Source: Candidatus Gastranaerophilales bacterium (GTDB taxonomy: Bacteria; Cyanobacteriota; Vampirovibrionia; Gastranaerophilales; Gastranaerophilaceae). Taken from it: a stretch of 48,713 bases of DNA. Location of the stretch: positions 1-48,713 of the forward strand of contig CALVAS010000004.1 of assembly GCA_944325585.1 (NCBI GenBank), read 5' to 3'. The notes under the pieces were generated by a model. The model worked only from the letters and a program-made list of their open reading frames with translations, was not told the DNA's origin and made no database searches. This document shows positions 36,071 to 44,849 of the stretch, piece by piece; the stretch's first letter is position 1, and the number at the start of each line of letters is the position of its first letter. A program made the translations under genes and the position numbers.

Positions 36071-36100
36071 TAATATACCCCATTGTCTAATATATAAAGT

Positions 36101-36129
36101 ATTTTACTTTAAATAATCCCTCATTGCAA
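36101..36129 (-). promoter_or_regulatory. Predicted promoter of the lptB operon
   Basis: On the minus strand TTGCAA (36124-36129), 17-bp spacer, TAAAAT (36101-36106). The leader is about 24 nt, with GGGG 7 nt before the ATG. Confidence 0.6.
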
Positions 36130-36297
36130 TTTTTTATTAAGGTTTGAAACGAATAGTCACAATTGATATCTTTAAGATATGTAAAGGATATAATAAATAT
36201 ATGTTATACACTTAATCATTGCGGGCATACCATGATTATAAAACCATTTTCTTTTTCTTTATTTTCTCCTACACACTAACCTTTTACAATGAGATAA

Positions 36298-36321
36298 AGC
36301 CGCGACAGCGGCTATTATTTT
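36298..36321 (+). terminator. Weak hairpin terminator upstream of prepilin gene 2
   Basis: A 6-bp GC stem with a GACA tetraloop and a T-rich tail. It could insulate prepilin gene 2 from upstream reading. Confidence 0.4.
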
Positions 36322-36329
36322 GTCTAAAT

Positions 36330-36358
36330 TTGCCAAAAGGATGATAATATTATATAAT
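36330..36358 (+). promoter_or_regulatory. Strong predicted promoter of prepilin-like gene 2
   Basis: TTGCCA (36330-36335), 17-bp spacer, TATAAT (36353-36358). The start would be about 36365. AGGAG (36382-36386) and the ATG at 36395 follow, which supports 36395 as the true gene start. Confidence 0.65.
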
Positions 36359-36394
36359 CAAAATGGAGAAGATTAAATTAAGAGGAGATATAAA

Positions 36395-36472
36395 ATGCTG
36401 GAAATGCACGCTATGCTTGAAAAAACGGGGGGGGGGCACCCGAGAATAAGCTCCTCAAAGGAAAATTTTTAG
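36395..36472 (+). other. Out-of-frame 5' leader of prepilin-like gene 2 (candidate phase-OFF)
   Basis: This short reading frame has the promoter, the Shine-Dalgarno AGGAG and the ATG, and encodes MLEMHAMLEKTGGG before the poly-G run shifts it. It then reads HPRISSSKENF and stops at TAG (36470-36472). If the run had 11 G instead of 10, the frame would continue as APENKLLKG into the prepilin frame at 36490 with no stop between. It is therefore the true start of the downstream gene, disconnected by one base. Confidence 0.75.
36427..36436 (+). repeat. Poly-G tract (G10) in prepilin-like gene 2
   Basis: Ten consecutive G bases about ten codons after the ATG. One G fewer than in prepilin gene 1, and here the frame is broken. 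Confidence 0.9.
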
Positions 36473-36489
36473 GATTTGTATTAGAATTA

Positions 36490-37287
36490 TTGAGGTTTAA
36501 AAAGCCGATTTTACTCTGTCATCCTGAGGGTGAAACCCGAAGGATCTATAAAAATGGCATACAAGAGATTCTTCGCTTCGCTCAGAATGACAAAAAGTGC
36601 GCATTCACTATGGCAGAAGTTCTGATAACCTTAGGGATAATCGGCATTGTAATAGCAATGACGCTACCATCGATAATCGGAAAATATCAGAAAAAAGTAA
36701 CAGCTGAACGTTTAAAACAGACCTATTCAATATTGAGTCAGGCTTTTTTACGTTCTCAAGTTGACAATGGCGAGCCTAGAGAGTGGAATTTGGAACGTTA
36801 TTCTAAAAATGATTCAGCTGCACTAGAAGAAATTTGTAAGCTTTATATTGAACCATATCTACAAATGAATGGCAAACCAAAACGCGGAAGTCTGAAAAAT
36901 GCGGGCTGGAAAAGTTATCATTTATTATCTGGTGAAGTTTCAGAAAGACCAAGTATAAATAATTCTGCGATGTATATAATGCCTCTTGCAAACGGTGTAT
37001 CGATTATGCTTAGTTTTAAATCAGATGCTACAAAACTCAATGGTTTATTGATATATGTTGATATTAATGGACCTGCCGGTCCAAATATTTCCGGAATTGA
37101 TGGGTTTTGCCTTTCATTAAATTTTGAAAATGCACAGTTGAGTTTTTGGAACTCAGACCAGCCAAGGGATTATATTAAACAAAATATTTGTACTCGTAAA
37201 ACAGGAGGGGTAAATACCTCGTTGGGGTGTGGTGCTCTAATATTTAAAGATAATTGGGAGATAAGGGAAGATTATCCTTGGAAATAA
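36490..37287 (+). CDS. Prepilin-like protein 2, frameshifted from its start (candidate phase-OFF)
   Basis: The open frame encodes a leader with an embedded repeat, then CA/FTMAEVLITLGIIGIVIAMT (prepilin cleavage region with Glu5) and a globular domain ending DNWEIREDYPWK. It is a clear paralogue of the 26064 gene, with shared middle and C-terminus (YVDINGPAGPN versus YADINGLRGPN). The TTG at 36490 is not a credible start: it has no ribosome binding site, and the only in-frame ATG before the globular domain lies inside the cleavage region. The real start is the ATG at 36395, out of frame because of G10. In this state no functional product is expected. Adding one G would give a protein of about 297 residues. 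Confidence 0.82.
   Translation: MRFKKPILLCHPEGETRRIYKNGIQEILRFAQNDKKCAFTMAEVLITLGIIGIVIAMTLPSIIGKYQKKVTAERLKQTYSILSQAFLRSQVDNGEPREWNLERYSKNDSAALEEICKLYIEPYLQMNGKPKRGSLKNAGWKSYHLLSGEVSERPSINNSAMYIMPLANGVSIMLSFKSDATKLNGLLIYVDINGPAGPNISGIDGFCLSLNFENAQLSFWNSDQPRDYIKQNICTRKTGGVNTSLGCGALIFKDNWEIREDYPWK
36517..36592. repeat. REP-like imperfect inverted repeat inside the prepilin leader
   Basis: The left arm begins TGTCATCCTGAGGGTGAAAC and the right arm ends CTTCGCTTCGCTCAGAATGACA-like (36571-36592); reversed, it reads TGTCATTCTGAGCGAAGCGA. This resembles a palindromic element widespread in bacteria. It is read in frame as CHPEGETRRI...EILRFAQND within the leader peptide. Confidence 0.75.
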
Positions 37288-37300
37288 AGCAAAGTAAAAA

Positions 37301-37335
37301 CAAAGCGAGCTTATATAAAATATAAGCTCGCTTTG
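37301..37335. terminator. Bidirectional terminator between prepilin gene 2 and trpS
   Basis: CAAAGCGAGCTTATA (37301-37315) pairs perfectly with TATAAGCTCGCTTTG (37321-37335). On the minus strand TTTTTAC follows, so it ends trpS well; it can also serve the pilin gene. Confidence 0.82.
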
Positions 37336-37358
37336 TAATTCAAATTATTTTATTCAAT

Positions 37359-38363
37359 TTAGTACATATTCACAAGTCTTCTTACTTCTTTGAGAACTTT
37401 TTGAGCTTCAGCTCTTGCTTTTTCAGAACCTTCTTTAATAATTTTGTGAACAATTTCAGGGTGAGCTTCGTAGTATGCTCTTTTTTCTCTAATTGGAGCA
37501 ATTTTTTCATTAATCAATGCCCCTAATTGTCTTTTACAATCAGCACATCCTCTTAATCCTTTTTCGCATTCACATCTTACTTTTTCTACTTGGTCTTTCT
37601 CTGCAAAAATATTCCAGTATTTGAAAGCAACTTCACACTCATCAGGATGTCCGGGATCGTCTTTTCTCATACGGCTTCTATCCGTAATCGCAGACATCAC
37701 TTTTTTTGCCGTAACTTCAGCAGAGTCAGAAATCTTTATGTCGTTTTGGAATGATTTACCCATTTTGTTTCCGTCAAGTCCGCAGATTAAAGAGCAGTGA
37801 TTCAAAAGCGGCTCCGGTTCATTGAAAAATTCGCATTTGTAAATGTTATTGAATCTTCTTGCTATGTCGCGCGTAATCTCGATATGCGCAACCTGATCAA
37901 CGCCTACGGGTACGTATGATGAATTAAACATCATAATATCTGCGCTCATTAAAACGGGATATCCCATCAAGCCGTAACTGATTTGAGAATTTGCGCCTTC
38001 TTTTGTGCGTAAAATTTTTGCCATATCTTTAAGACAAGGGTCACGTTCCACCCAGTTTTGAGGAGTTATCATTCCGAGGTATATGTTGAGTTCCGCAATC
38101 TCCGGAACAAGTGATTGTACATATATTGTCGAAATTTCTGGGTCGATTCCGCAGCTTAACCAATCAATTACAACATCAACAACATCGTTTTTTAAATTTT
38201 CCGTTTTATCGTATTTTGTCGTCAGAGCGTGCCAATCCGCAACAAAGAAAAAACTCTCGTATTTTTTTTGAAGTTCCACCCAGTTTTGAATTACGCCTAA
38301 ATAATGCCCCAGATGAAGTTTGCCTGTCGGTCTCATTCCCGATACTATTCTTTTGTTGTCCAT
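37359..38363 (-). CDS. trpS: Tryptophanyl-tRNA synthetase
   Basis: I start at the ATG at 38363 (GAAAGGACG upstream), giving 334 residues; the longer frame adds non-conserved sequence. The class I motifs are clear: RPTGKLHLGHYLG (HIGH) and GNKMGKSFQNDI (KMSKS). The tryptophan pocket segment MGYPVLMSADIMMFNSSYVP, then GVDQVAHIEITRDIA, is typical of TrpS. It charges tRNA(Trp). Single gene between two terminators. Confidence 0.96.
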   Translation of the reverse strand: MDNKRIVSGMRPTGKLHLGHYLGVIQNWVELQKKYESFFFVADWHALTTKYDKTENLKNDVVDVVIDWLSCGIDPEISTIYVQSLVPEIAELNIYLGMITPQNWVERDPCLKDMAKILRTKEGANSQISYGLMGYPVLMSADIMMFNSSYVPVGVDQVAHIEITRDIARRFNNIYKCEFFNEPEPLLNHCSLICGLDGNKMGKSFQNDIKISDSAEVTAKKVMSAITDRSRMRKDDPGHPDECEVAFKYWNIFAEKDQVEKVRCECEKGLRGCADCKRQLGALINEKIAPIREKRAYYEAHPEIVHKIIKEGSEKARAEAQKVLKEVRRLVNMY

Positions 38364-38436
38364 TTTGCACGTCCTTTCTAACTTTTTTATTATAGCAGAA
38401 AAAATAACAGACTGCGTACAAAACAAAGATTTAATA

Positions 38437-38466
38437 AAAAAAGACGGTTTTAATACCGTCTTTTTT
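38437..38466 (-). terminator. Rho-independent terminator
   Basis: AAAAAAGACGGT/ACCGTCTTTTTT stem with a 6-nt loop and a T run on either strand. It ends the 94-residue gene before trpS. Confidence 0.85.
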
Positions 38467-38490
38467 GTATTTTCCTTCTTTTCCTATTAA

Positions 38491-38775
38491 TTATGCAACG
38501 ACTTTTGATACGAAATTTGTTATTTCAAAGAATGTGTCTTTAACAAATTCTTTTGTAAGTGTTGAAATCGGTCTGTTTTCAATGCAGTCAAACACATAAT
38601 AAATCGGGTCGCGTGCATTGTTAAATCTCATTCTTTTATCAGTTTTATCCAAATATGTGTAATTTTCGTAGGATAATCCTTTTTTACTTTTACGGTTTGT
38701 TCTTTTTCTGATTAATGTTCCGAATTGACCGTTGCCGTTAGTATCGTTTTTTGATCCTGATGCAGTTGGTAACAT
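38491..38775 (-). CDS. Small hypothetical protein
   Basis: The 94-residue protein has a Gly/Asn/Lys/Arg-rich N-terminal third (GNGQFGTLIRKRTNRKSKKG) and a mixed C-terminal part (RDPIYYVFDCIENRPISTLT). It has no membrane helix or signal peptide. The basic first half might bind nucleic acid. It has its own terminator and a weak GAGAG ribosome binding site. No family recognised. Confidence 0.6.
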   Translation of the reverse strand: MLPTASGSKNDTNGNGQFGTLIRKRTNRKSKKGLSYENYTYLDKTDKRMRFNNARDPIYYVFDCIENRPISTLTKEFVKDTFFEITNFVSKVVA

Positions 38776-38892
38776 TTTGTGCTCTCTTTCTTAAAATCTC
38801 TTCTTTATTATCTCTTACATATATATAAAATATATAAACATTAAAAAATTGCCTTTTGTTTTAAATTTCGTGAAGAAATGTTAACAAAACAA

Positions 38893-38915
38893 AATCCCGC
38901 TGTTTTTGCGGGATT
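38893..38915 (-). terminator. Rho-independent terminator of the efflux operon
   Basis: AATCCCGC (38893-38900) and GCGGGATT (38908-38915) with a T-rich tail on the minus strand, just after the tolC-like stop. Confidence 0.78.
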
Positions 38916-38942
38916 CCAAGACAAAGTATATGTAATAAAAAA

Positions 38943-40388
38943 TTATTTTGAGGCTTTGATATCTTCATCAAGTTCAAGTTCAATATCTTCTTCAGCCTGA
39001 CTTGCAAGATTTTTTCCTATTGCCTTTTCAAGAGCGGCCTTGGCCGTGTTGTACTGGTAAAGTGCACCGTAATAATTCAACTGCGCTGTCTGATAAGTAG
39101 TCTGTGCTTCTTTAAGTTCAATCGGATTGGCCTCGCCGACTCTGTATCTTCCGTATGAAAGCTCATAATTTTCTTTTGCTTGTTTGACCTGCAAAATAGC
39201 AACCGGAATCTGATTTTTCTTTTCGATAAGTGTCAGATAAGCATTTTGAATCTCAAGATATATCTGGTTTTGCGTTATTTGAGCGTTTGCAAGTTCCTTA
39301 TCATACAAATATCTTGCTTCTTTAATTTCATTCCTGATAAGCATTCCGTTGATTGTCGGAAAATTTAAATATCCGCCCAAATTGTAACCGTGGTTAGATG
39401 TCCAGTTTTTACCGCCGACCTGAACCTGACCTTCTACAGATAATGTCGGGAAATATGATTTTTTAACAAGTTTAAGAGTTTGTTTTGCCGCTTCGACTTT
39501 TGTTTCTGCAAGTTTCAAATCCGGACGGGCATCGCGTGCAATATCAACAGCACCTTCAAGCGTAATATTGACAGGTTCATACCTGAGACGCTCCTGAACA
39601 TTATAGGGCTCAATAAAAGGAACACCCATAATGTTGTTAAGCTGTGCTACAGCAAGATTAACAGCATTGCTTGCCTGAATCAGCTGCAATTTTGCATTGC
39701 TTAAATTGGATTCGGCAATTGTAACGTCAACTTTCGGGTTCAGACCGATTTCATAAAAGGCTTTAGCCTGATCATAAAACATTGAGTATTGCGACACTGT
39801 CATTTCTGTAACGCGCTTTTTCTCGTAAGAATACAAAAGATTGAAATATGCGTCTTTTGTTTGATAAATTACATTGTTAATAGTTTCAGACAGTGTTGAT
39901 TTTTGACCTTCGTATTCCAAACGTCTTATTGTTGCCTGATTTTGCGTTACGCCGAAGTCATAAAGCATTTGCTGCAAAGTGATTTGTCCAAGAATAAAAT
40001 AGTTGAAGGTCAGGTTTTGTCCCAGAGCATCAGACAATTGCAGTTGACGGATTCTTGTATAACCTGTCTGCCAGCTGAATTGAGGAAAGTAATTTGACCA
40101 GACCTGTTTGATTTTGGCATCAGATGCCAGAACATCATGGAATGCGGCATTAATCTGCGGATTGTTTCCGAGAGCAATTTCAATACAGCGTTCGAGCGTA
40201 AGATCAATATTTTTTTCGACGGAACCTTCAATAACTACTTTATCGTCAACTTTTTTAGGCAAAACTTCTTCCGCATGCGGAAATTCTTTCGGATTTAAGG
40301 TGTTTCCGACATGCTGGGCCGTTGTTGCGGCTTTTGCGTTCAAGCCCAAGCTGATTATTAAAGCTGATATAAGTATTCGTTTCAACAT
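38943..40388 (-). CDS. TolC-family outer membrane efflux protein
   Basis: The 481-residue protein has a signal peptide (MLKRILISALIISLGLNAKA) and the two TolC/OEP repeats with long helices: IDLTLERCIEIALGNNPQIN and NITLEGAVDIARDARPDLKL, plus SLSVEGQVQVGG-like strands. The tail is acidic. It forms the outer-membrane channel of the tripartite pump encoded upstream in the same operon (4 nt from the RND gene). Confidence 0.93.
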   Translation of the reverse strand: MLKRILISALIISLGLNAKAATTAQHVGNTLNPKEFPHAEEVLPKKVDDKVVIEGSVEKNIDLTLERCIEIALGNNPQINAAFHDVLASDAKIKQVWSNYFPQFSWQTGYTRIRQLQLSDALGQNLTFNYFILGQITLQQMLYDFGVTQNQATIRRLEYEGQKSTLSETINNVIYQTKDAYFNLLYSYEKKRVTEMTVSQYSMFYDQAKAFYEIGLNPKVDVTIAESNLSNAKLQLIQASNAVNLAVAQLNNIMGVPFIEPYNVQERLRYEPVNITLEGAVDIARDARPDLKLAETKVEAAKQTLKLVKKSYFPTLSVEGQVQVGGKNWTSNHGYNLGGYLNFPTINGMLIRNEIKEARYLYDKELANAQITQNQIYLEIQNAYLTLIEKKNQIPVAILQVKQAKENYELSYGRYRVGEANPIELKEAQTTYQTAQLNYYGALYQYNTAKAALEKAIGKNLASQAEEDIELELDEDIKASK

Positions 40389-40392
40389 AATT

Positions 40393-43300
40393 TTAAACGT
40401 TACCTTTATTTTTCTTTTCTCTTTGTTTTTTTACGAATTGGTAGATATTTTGTTTAAACTGTTCGATTAAAACATAATATGCAGGCACAAGGAAGGTTCC
40501 GATAAACGCAACAGCCATCATACCTCCAAAAACCGTCATGCCGACAGAGTTTCTGCTTGCGGCTCCGGCTCCTGTTGCAAAAACAAGCGGAAGCAAACCT
40601 AAAATGAATGCAATGTTTGTCATCATAACAGCGCGGAATCTTAATTTTGCAGCCTGCATTGCGGCGTCTTTAATATTCATACCTTCCTGATGGGCGTCTT
40701 TTGCAAACTCAATAATCAAGATTGCCTGCTTTGTTGACAGACCTATTAACATAACAAGTCCGATTTGAGCGTAAATATCAAGTGAATAACCTGAAACATA
40801 CTGGAAGAACAGTGCTCCGACCAGTGCAACAGGTGAAATCAGAAGTACTGCAATCGGAAGCATCCAGCTTTCGTAAAGTCCGACAAGGAACAAGTACACA
40901 AATACAAGCGACATTGCGATAATCGGTCCGATTTGTCCTGAAGATTCGTGTTCCTGTAAAGAACTTCCTGACCATGAGTAACCCATATCATCAGGCAGAA
41001 CTTCATCGGAAATTTGTTCCATAATACTCATAGCCTCACCTGAACTTACTCCGGGGCGTGTCATTCCGTTAATTGTAATTGCGGGATACATGTTAAACCT
41101 TGTTAAACTGTAAGGCCCGACTATTTCCTTAACTTCAACAACAGATGTTAAAGGCACCATTGTACCGTATTTGTTTTTAACGAAGATTTTTTCAATATCT
41201 GCCGGCTTTTCACGGAATTCCGAATCTGCCTGCAAATAAACACGGTAAACACGTCCGTATTTGTTAAAGTCATTTACGTAAGATTTTCCGAAATACCCTG
41301 CAAGAGCGCTGTAAATTTCTGATATTTCAACACCCTGCGCCATTGCTTTGTCCGCGTTTACGTTCAACAGCAGCTGCGGAAGATTTGCCGTAAAAGATGT
41401 ATATACAAGCTGAAATGCAGGATTTTTATTAGCTGCGGCAATTAGTTTTTCCGCTTCTTCATATAATTCCTGCGGTGTACGGTCGCCTTTGTCCAGAAGC
41501 TGATATTCAAAACCTCCGAACATACCAAGACCTGAAATTGAAGGCGGTGCAAATACCGCAATTTTAGCTGCAGGATAGTCGGAAAATTCTTTTTGCATTT
41601 TGCTCATAATACTTTGCATTGAAAGGTCTTTGCTTTTTCTTTCAGACCATTCGGCAAGTCTTGCAACAATCAGTGCTGTGTTTTCGCCGGAAAATCCTAC
41701 CATTGTAATTGTATTTTCAACTCCGGGAATGTTAAGTATTTTAGATTCTATTTCTGTTGCGACAATATCGGTTCTTGAGGCCGATGAACCGTCAGGAAGC
41801 TGAATTTGTGCAAAAATTGCTCCCTTATCTTCTGTCGGCAAAAATCCGCTCGGTATAATCTTGCCCATAAATCCGATGAACAGAATAATTATTAAAAATG
41901 TGACTACTGTTGCAACCGGTGAATCAATAAAGAATTTCGCACCGACAAGATACTTGTCTCTTACTTTATTAAACCACTCGTCAAATTTTTGTATAACTAC
42001 AAAATGACTGTGCTCTTCACCTGATTTCAAAATCATTGAACAAAGAGCAGGCGCAAGTGTCAGTGCAACAAGTGTTGACAAACCGATTGAGGAAGCGATA
42101 CACAGTGCAAACTGACGGAACATTTGACCTGTAATACCTGCCATAAAAGAAACCGGTACAAATACTGCCATCAATACAAGAGAAGTTGCAAGAACAGCAC
42201 CGAAAACTTCTTTCATTGTGATTTCAGTTGCATCTTTCGGATTTTTGCCCTCCTGAATGTGGCGCTGGGTATTTTCAAGTACAACAATCGCGTCATCTAC
42301 AACCAGACCTACCGCAAGAACCAAACCGAACAATATCAAAAGGTTTATTGAAAATCCCAGAAGGTTCATGAATATAAATACGCCGATTAATGAAACCGGA
42401 ATTGCGCAAAATGGAATTAATGCGGCTCTTGCGCTTCCAAGGAACATATAAGTTACGATTCCGACAAGCACAATTGCAAGTCCGATTGCATTGATTACTT
42501 CTTTAATTGATTCTCTGACGAAGTCTGTTTCATCACGTTCAATTTTATACTCAATACCTTGCGGAAAACCTTTGGAAAGTTCTGCCATTTTTTTAGTTAT
42601 TTTATTTGACAAATCAATTGCGTTGGCTTCCGGAAGCTGGCTTATTGAAATAATTGCGGAATCGCGGCCGCCGATACGTGAAAAATATGAGTAACTTTCA
42701 GCACCGAGTTCAATACGAGCAATGTCTTTCAGTTTTATTTGTGAACCGTCGGGTTTTGAGCGGACAATTATGTCTTCAAATTCTTTAACATCCTGTAAAC
42801 GGCCTTTTGTCCTCATTGTAAGTTTAATCAACTGTTTATTTTTCATCGGCTCAACGCCAAGGTCACCCGCCGGACTCTGGGTGTTTTGATATTGAATTGC
42901 ATTGTTGACTTCGGATATTGAAACTCCGAGGTTTGCCATTTTTGCCGCATCAAGCCAGATACGCATTGAATAATCCGCAGAACCGAATACTGAAACTTTA
43001 CCGACACCTTTGATACGCGCGAGTTCATCCTTAATGTAGATTGATGCATAGTTTGCAATGTACAGCGAGTCATATGTGTGAGTCGGCGAATTAACTGCAA
43101 TCATCATTAATCCGGGACCGCCTGTTGATTTTTTAACGGAAAGCCCATAACGTTTAACATCTTCCGGCAAACGCGGTGTTACAAGCTGTAACTGGTTTTG
43201 TACGTTTACAACTGCCATATCCGGATCCGAACCGATTGCAAAATAAAGCGTCAATTCATATTGCCCGTTTCTTGATGTTGATGACATATAAATCATATCT

Positions 43301-43533
43301 TCAACACCGTTCAACTGTGCTTCAATCGGAGCCGCAACCGTTGATTCAACAACATCTGAACTTGCGCCGGCATATGTTGCCGTTACTACAACCTGCGGAG
43401 GCGTAATTGACGGATATTCTTCCAATGGAAGCATATTTATCATCAGCATTCCCGCTAAAATTATCGCAAGCGATATTACGATTGCGAGTTTTGGTCGTTT
43501 TATAAATAAATTTCCGTTATTATTTTCTGCCAT
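40393..43533 (-). CDS. RND-family (HAE1/AcrB-type) efflux transporter
   Basis: The 1046-residue inner-membrane pump uses proton flow to expel hydrophobic compounds. It has the expected twelve helices and two large periplasmic loops, the paired Asp in helix 4 (LVLAVGLVVDDAIVVLENTQ), the helix 10 Lys (GLSTKQAILIIEFAKD), and the HAE1 start FIKRPKLAIVISLAIILAGM. Length is normal for AcrB. Substrate cannot be told from sequence by eye; hydrophobic drugs or bile salts are plausible for a gut organism. It lies between the adaptor and the TolC gene. Confidence 0.95.
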   Translation of the reverse strand: MAENNNGNLFIKRPKLAIVISLAIILAGMLMINMLPLEEYPSITPPQVVVTATYAGASSDVVESTVAAPIEAQLNGVEDMIYMSSTSRNGQYELTLYFAIGSDPDMAVVNVQNQLQLVTPRLPEDVKRYGLSVKKSTGGPGLMMIAVNSPTHTYDSLYIANYASIYIKDELARIKGVGKVSVFGSADYSMRIWLDAAKMANLGVSISEVNNAIQYQNTQSPAGDLGVEPMKNKQLIKLTMRTKGRLQDVKEFEDIIVRSKPDGSQIKLKDIARIELGAESYSYFSRIGGRDSAIISISQLPEANAIDLSNKITKKMAELSKGFPQGIEYKIERDETDFVRESIKEVINAIGLAIVLVGIVTYMFLGSARAALIPFCAIPVSLIGVFIFMNLLGFSINLLILFGLVLAVGLVVDDAIVVLENTQRHIQEGKNPKDATEITMKEVFGAVLATSLVLMAVFVPVSFMAGITGQMFRQFALCIASSIGLSTLVALTLAPALCSMILKSGEEHSHFVVIQKFDEWFNKVRDKYLVGAKFFIDSPVATVVTFLIIILFIGFMGKIIPSGFLPTEDKGAIFAQIQLPDGSSASRTDIVATEIESKILNIPGVENTITMVGFSGENTALIVARLAEWSERKSKDLSMQSIMSKMQKEFSDYPAAKIAVFAPPSISGLGMFGGFEYQLLDKGDRTPQELYEEAEKLIAAANKNPAFQLVYTSFTANLPQLLLNVNADKAMAQGVEISEIYSALAGYFGKSYVNDFNKYGRVYRVYLQADSEFREKPADIEKIFVKNKYGTMVPLTSVVEVKEIVGPYSLTRFNMYPAITINGMTRPGVSSGEAMSIMEQISDEVLPDDMGYSWSGSSLQEHESSGQIGPIIAMSLVFVYLFLVGLYESWMLPIAVLLISPVALVGALFFQYVSGYSLDIYAQIGLVMLIGLSTKQAILIIEFAKDAHQEGMNIKDAAMQAAKLRFRAVMMTNIAFILGLLPLVFATGAGAASRNSVGMTVFGGMMAVAFIGTFLVPAYYVLIEQFKQNIYQFVKKQREKKNKGNV

Positions 43534-43586
43534 ATTTTTTAATTACCTGACCGCATATTGCGGTAAAAGCCCTTTCATTTTGACGG

Positions 43587-44774
43587 TTATTTTTGGTTTT
43601 TGTCAGTATTTGTATCAGCCGCTTTTTCTTCCGCTTCAATTTTTTTCATTTCTTCTTGCGAAACTATTGTAACAGGGCGGCCGGGGGTAAGTTTTTGAAG
43701 TCCGTTTGTAACAATTCTGTCGCCTTTTTTAAGCCCGTCTTCCACAATCCAGGTATCTCCGTTTTGTCCTTTTGTTTTTATATAAGTTAACTGCGGAAGA
43801 TCGTTTTCATCAAGTTTGTAAACATATTTTCCGGCTTGATTTTCCTGAACTGCAACAAGCGGTACAACCGGAACATTTGACGGCTTGTTTGCATAAAGTT
43901 TTGCTGTCAAAAATTCACCTTGAATAAGCGCGTTGTTAGGGTTTTGGAATGTAGCACGCATTGTTATTGTACCTGTGGATTGGTCAACTTTGTTGTCCTG
44001 AAAATCCTGAACGCCGTCAAATTTATATTTTTCACCGTTAGGGAGGTATAATTCGACTTTTCTGTTAGAATTTGCTTCTCCGTCAGAGTTTGCAAGGATT
44101 GCGTAGTCGCTTGAATCAAGCGGAAAAGTTACATAAATAGGGTTCATACTGTTTATGGTTGTTAAGGCACCTGATGATGGTGTTACATAGTTTCCGACAG
44201 TCACGTTGATTATACCGACGCGTCCGTCAACCGGAGATTTTACTATTGTGTAGCCCATAATCCGCTGGCTGTCATTGTAGCTTGCTTCGGCAGATGCAAC
44301 CTGAGCGCGAAGTGAATCCCGCTGAGAGAGCATCTGGTCGTATTGTGATTTTGCAATATAATCTTTTTTTACAAGTTCTTCCGATCTTGCAAGTTGTTTT
44401 TCAGCAAATTCAAGCTGTGCTTTTAAATTTGCCACATTAGCTTTTGCCATTTTTGCGGCATTTGAAAACTCTGTAGGTTCGATTTGAAATAGTGTTTGTC
44501 CTTTTTTTACGTAATCGCCTTCCTTAAAGTAGCTTTTTGTAAGATATCCTGAAATACGTGCAAGAACATCTACTCTGTATTTTGAAACGACACGCGCAGG
44601 AGCTTCGTAAGTTCGTATAATGCTTCTTTCCTGTATCGTGTCAACAGTGACCTGCGGAGCGGGGCGGTTTTTCAGAGCATTTCCTGATTTGATGTTATTA
44701 AATACAGTAATTCCGTATCTTACAAGAATTGCGCCGATGATGAGCGACAATATTATAATTATATTTTTTTTCAT
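43587..44774 (-). CDS. RND efflux periplasmic adaptor (membrane fusion) protein
   Basis: The 395-residue AcrA/MexA-type adaptor is anchored by an N-terminal helix (NIIIILSLIIGAILVRYGIT) without a lipobox. It has the lipoyl half-motifs (DVLARISGYLTKSYFKEGDY, VKSPVDGRVGIINVTVGNYV), the helical hairpin between them, and a membrane-proximal domain ending GLQKLTPGRPVTIV. It is the first gene of the operon, and the promoter with an 18-bp palindrome lies just upstream. AGGGG precedes the ATG. Confidence 0.94.
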   Translation of the reverse strand: MKKNIIIILSLIIGAILVRYGITVFNNIKSGNALKNRPAPQVTVDTIQERSIIRTYEAPARVVSKYRVDVLARISGYLTKSYFKEGDYVKKGQTLFQIEPTEFSNAAKMAKANVANLKAQLEFAEKQLARSEELVKKDYIAKSQYDQMLSQRDSLRAQVASAEASYNDSQRIMGYTIVKSPVDGRVGIINVTVGNYVTPSSGALTTINSMNPIYVTFPLDSSDYAILANSDGEANSNRKVELYLPNGEKYKFDGVQDFQDNKVDQSTGTITMRATFQNPNNALIQGEFLTAKLYANKPSNVPVVPLVAVQENQAGKYVYKLDENDLPQLTYIKTKGQNGDTWIVEDGLKKGDRIVTNGLQKLTPGRPVTIVSQEEMKKIEAEEKAADTNTDKNQK

Positions 44775-44827
44775 TTATTTTCCCCTAATCGTGTTTATAA
44801 TGGATATTTGTATATTTGTAAAAAACT

Positions 44828-44845
44828 TTGTTGCAATTGCAACAA
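44828..44845. promoter_or_regulatory. Perfect 18-bp palindrome, likely operator of the efflux operon
   Basis: TTGTTGCAATTGCAACAA is fully symmetric and covers the predicted transcription start just after the -10 box. The size and place fit a dimeric TetR- or MarR-type repressor site. No regulator gene is adjacent. Confidence 0.65.
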
Positions 44846-44849
44846 TTCA

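Larger units (their letters stand above)
36071..36394. other. 324-bp intergenic region between lptB and prepilin gene 2
   Basis: It holds the lptB promoter at one end and the prepilin gene 2 promoter and ribosome binding site at the other. Between them is a small hairpin, AGCCGC-GACA-GCGGCT (36298-36313), followed by ATTATTTTG, and the short inverted repeat TAATCAT/ATGATTA near 36213-36238. No tRNA, small gene or known riboswitch is recognised in it. Confidence 0.6.

Noticed and set aside
36200-36290. Possible small gene on the minus strand in the lptB/prepilin gap
   Set aside because: GTGTAGGAG is followed by an ATG, but the frame stops after three codons.
36490-36492. TTG as the real start of prepilin gene 2
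   Set aside because: No Shine-Dalgarno precedes it, whereas 36395 has promoter, AGGAG and ATG. The frame is open upstream to the poly-G run, so it is better read as a continuation across a frameshift.
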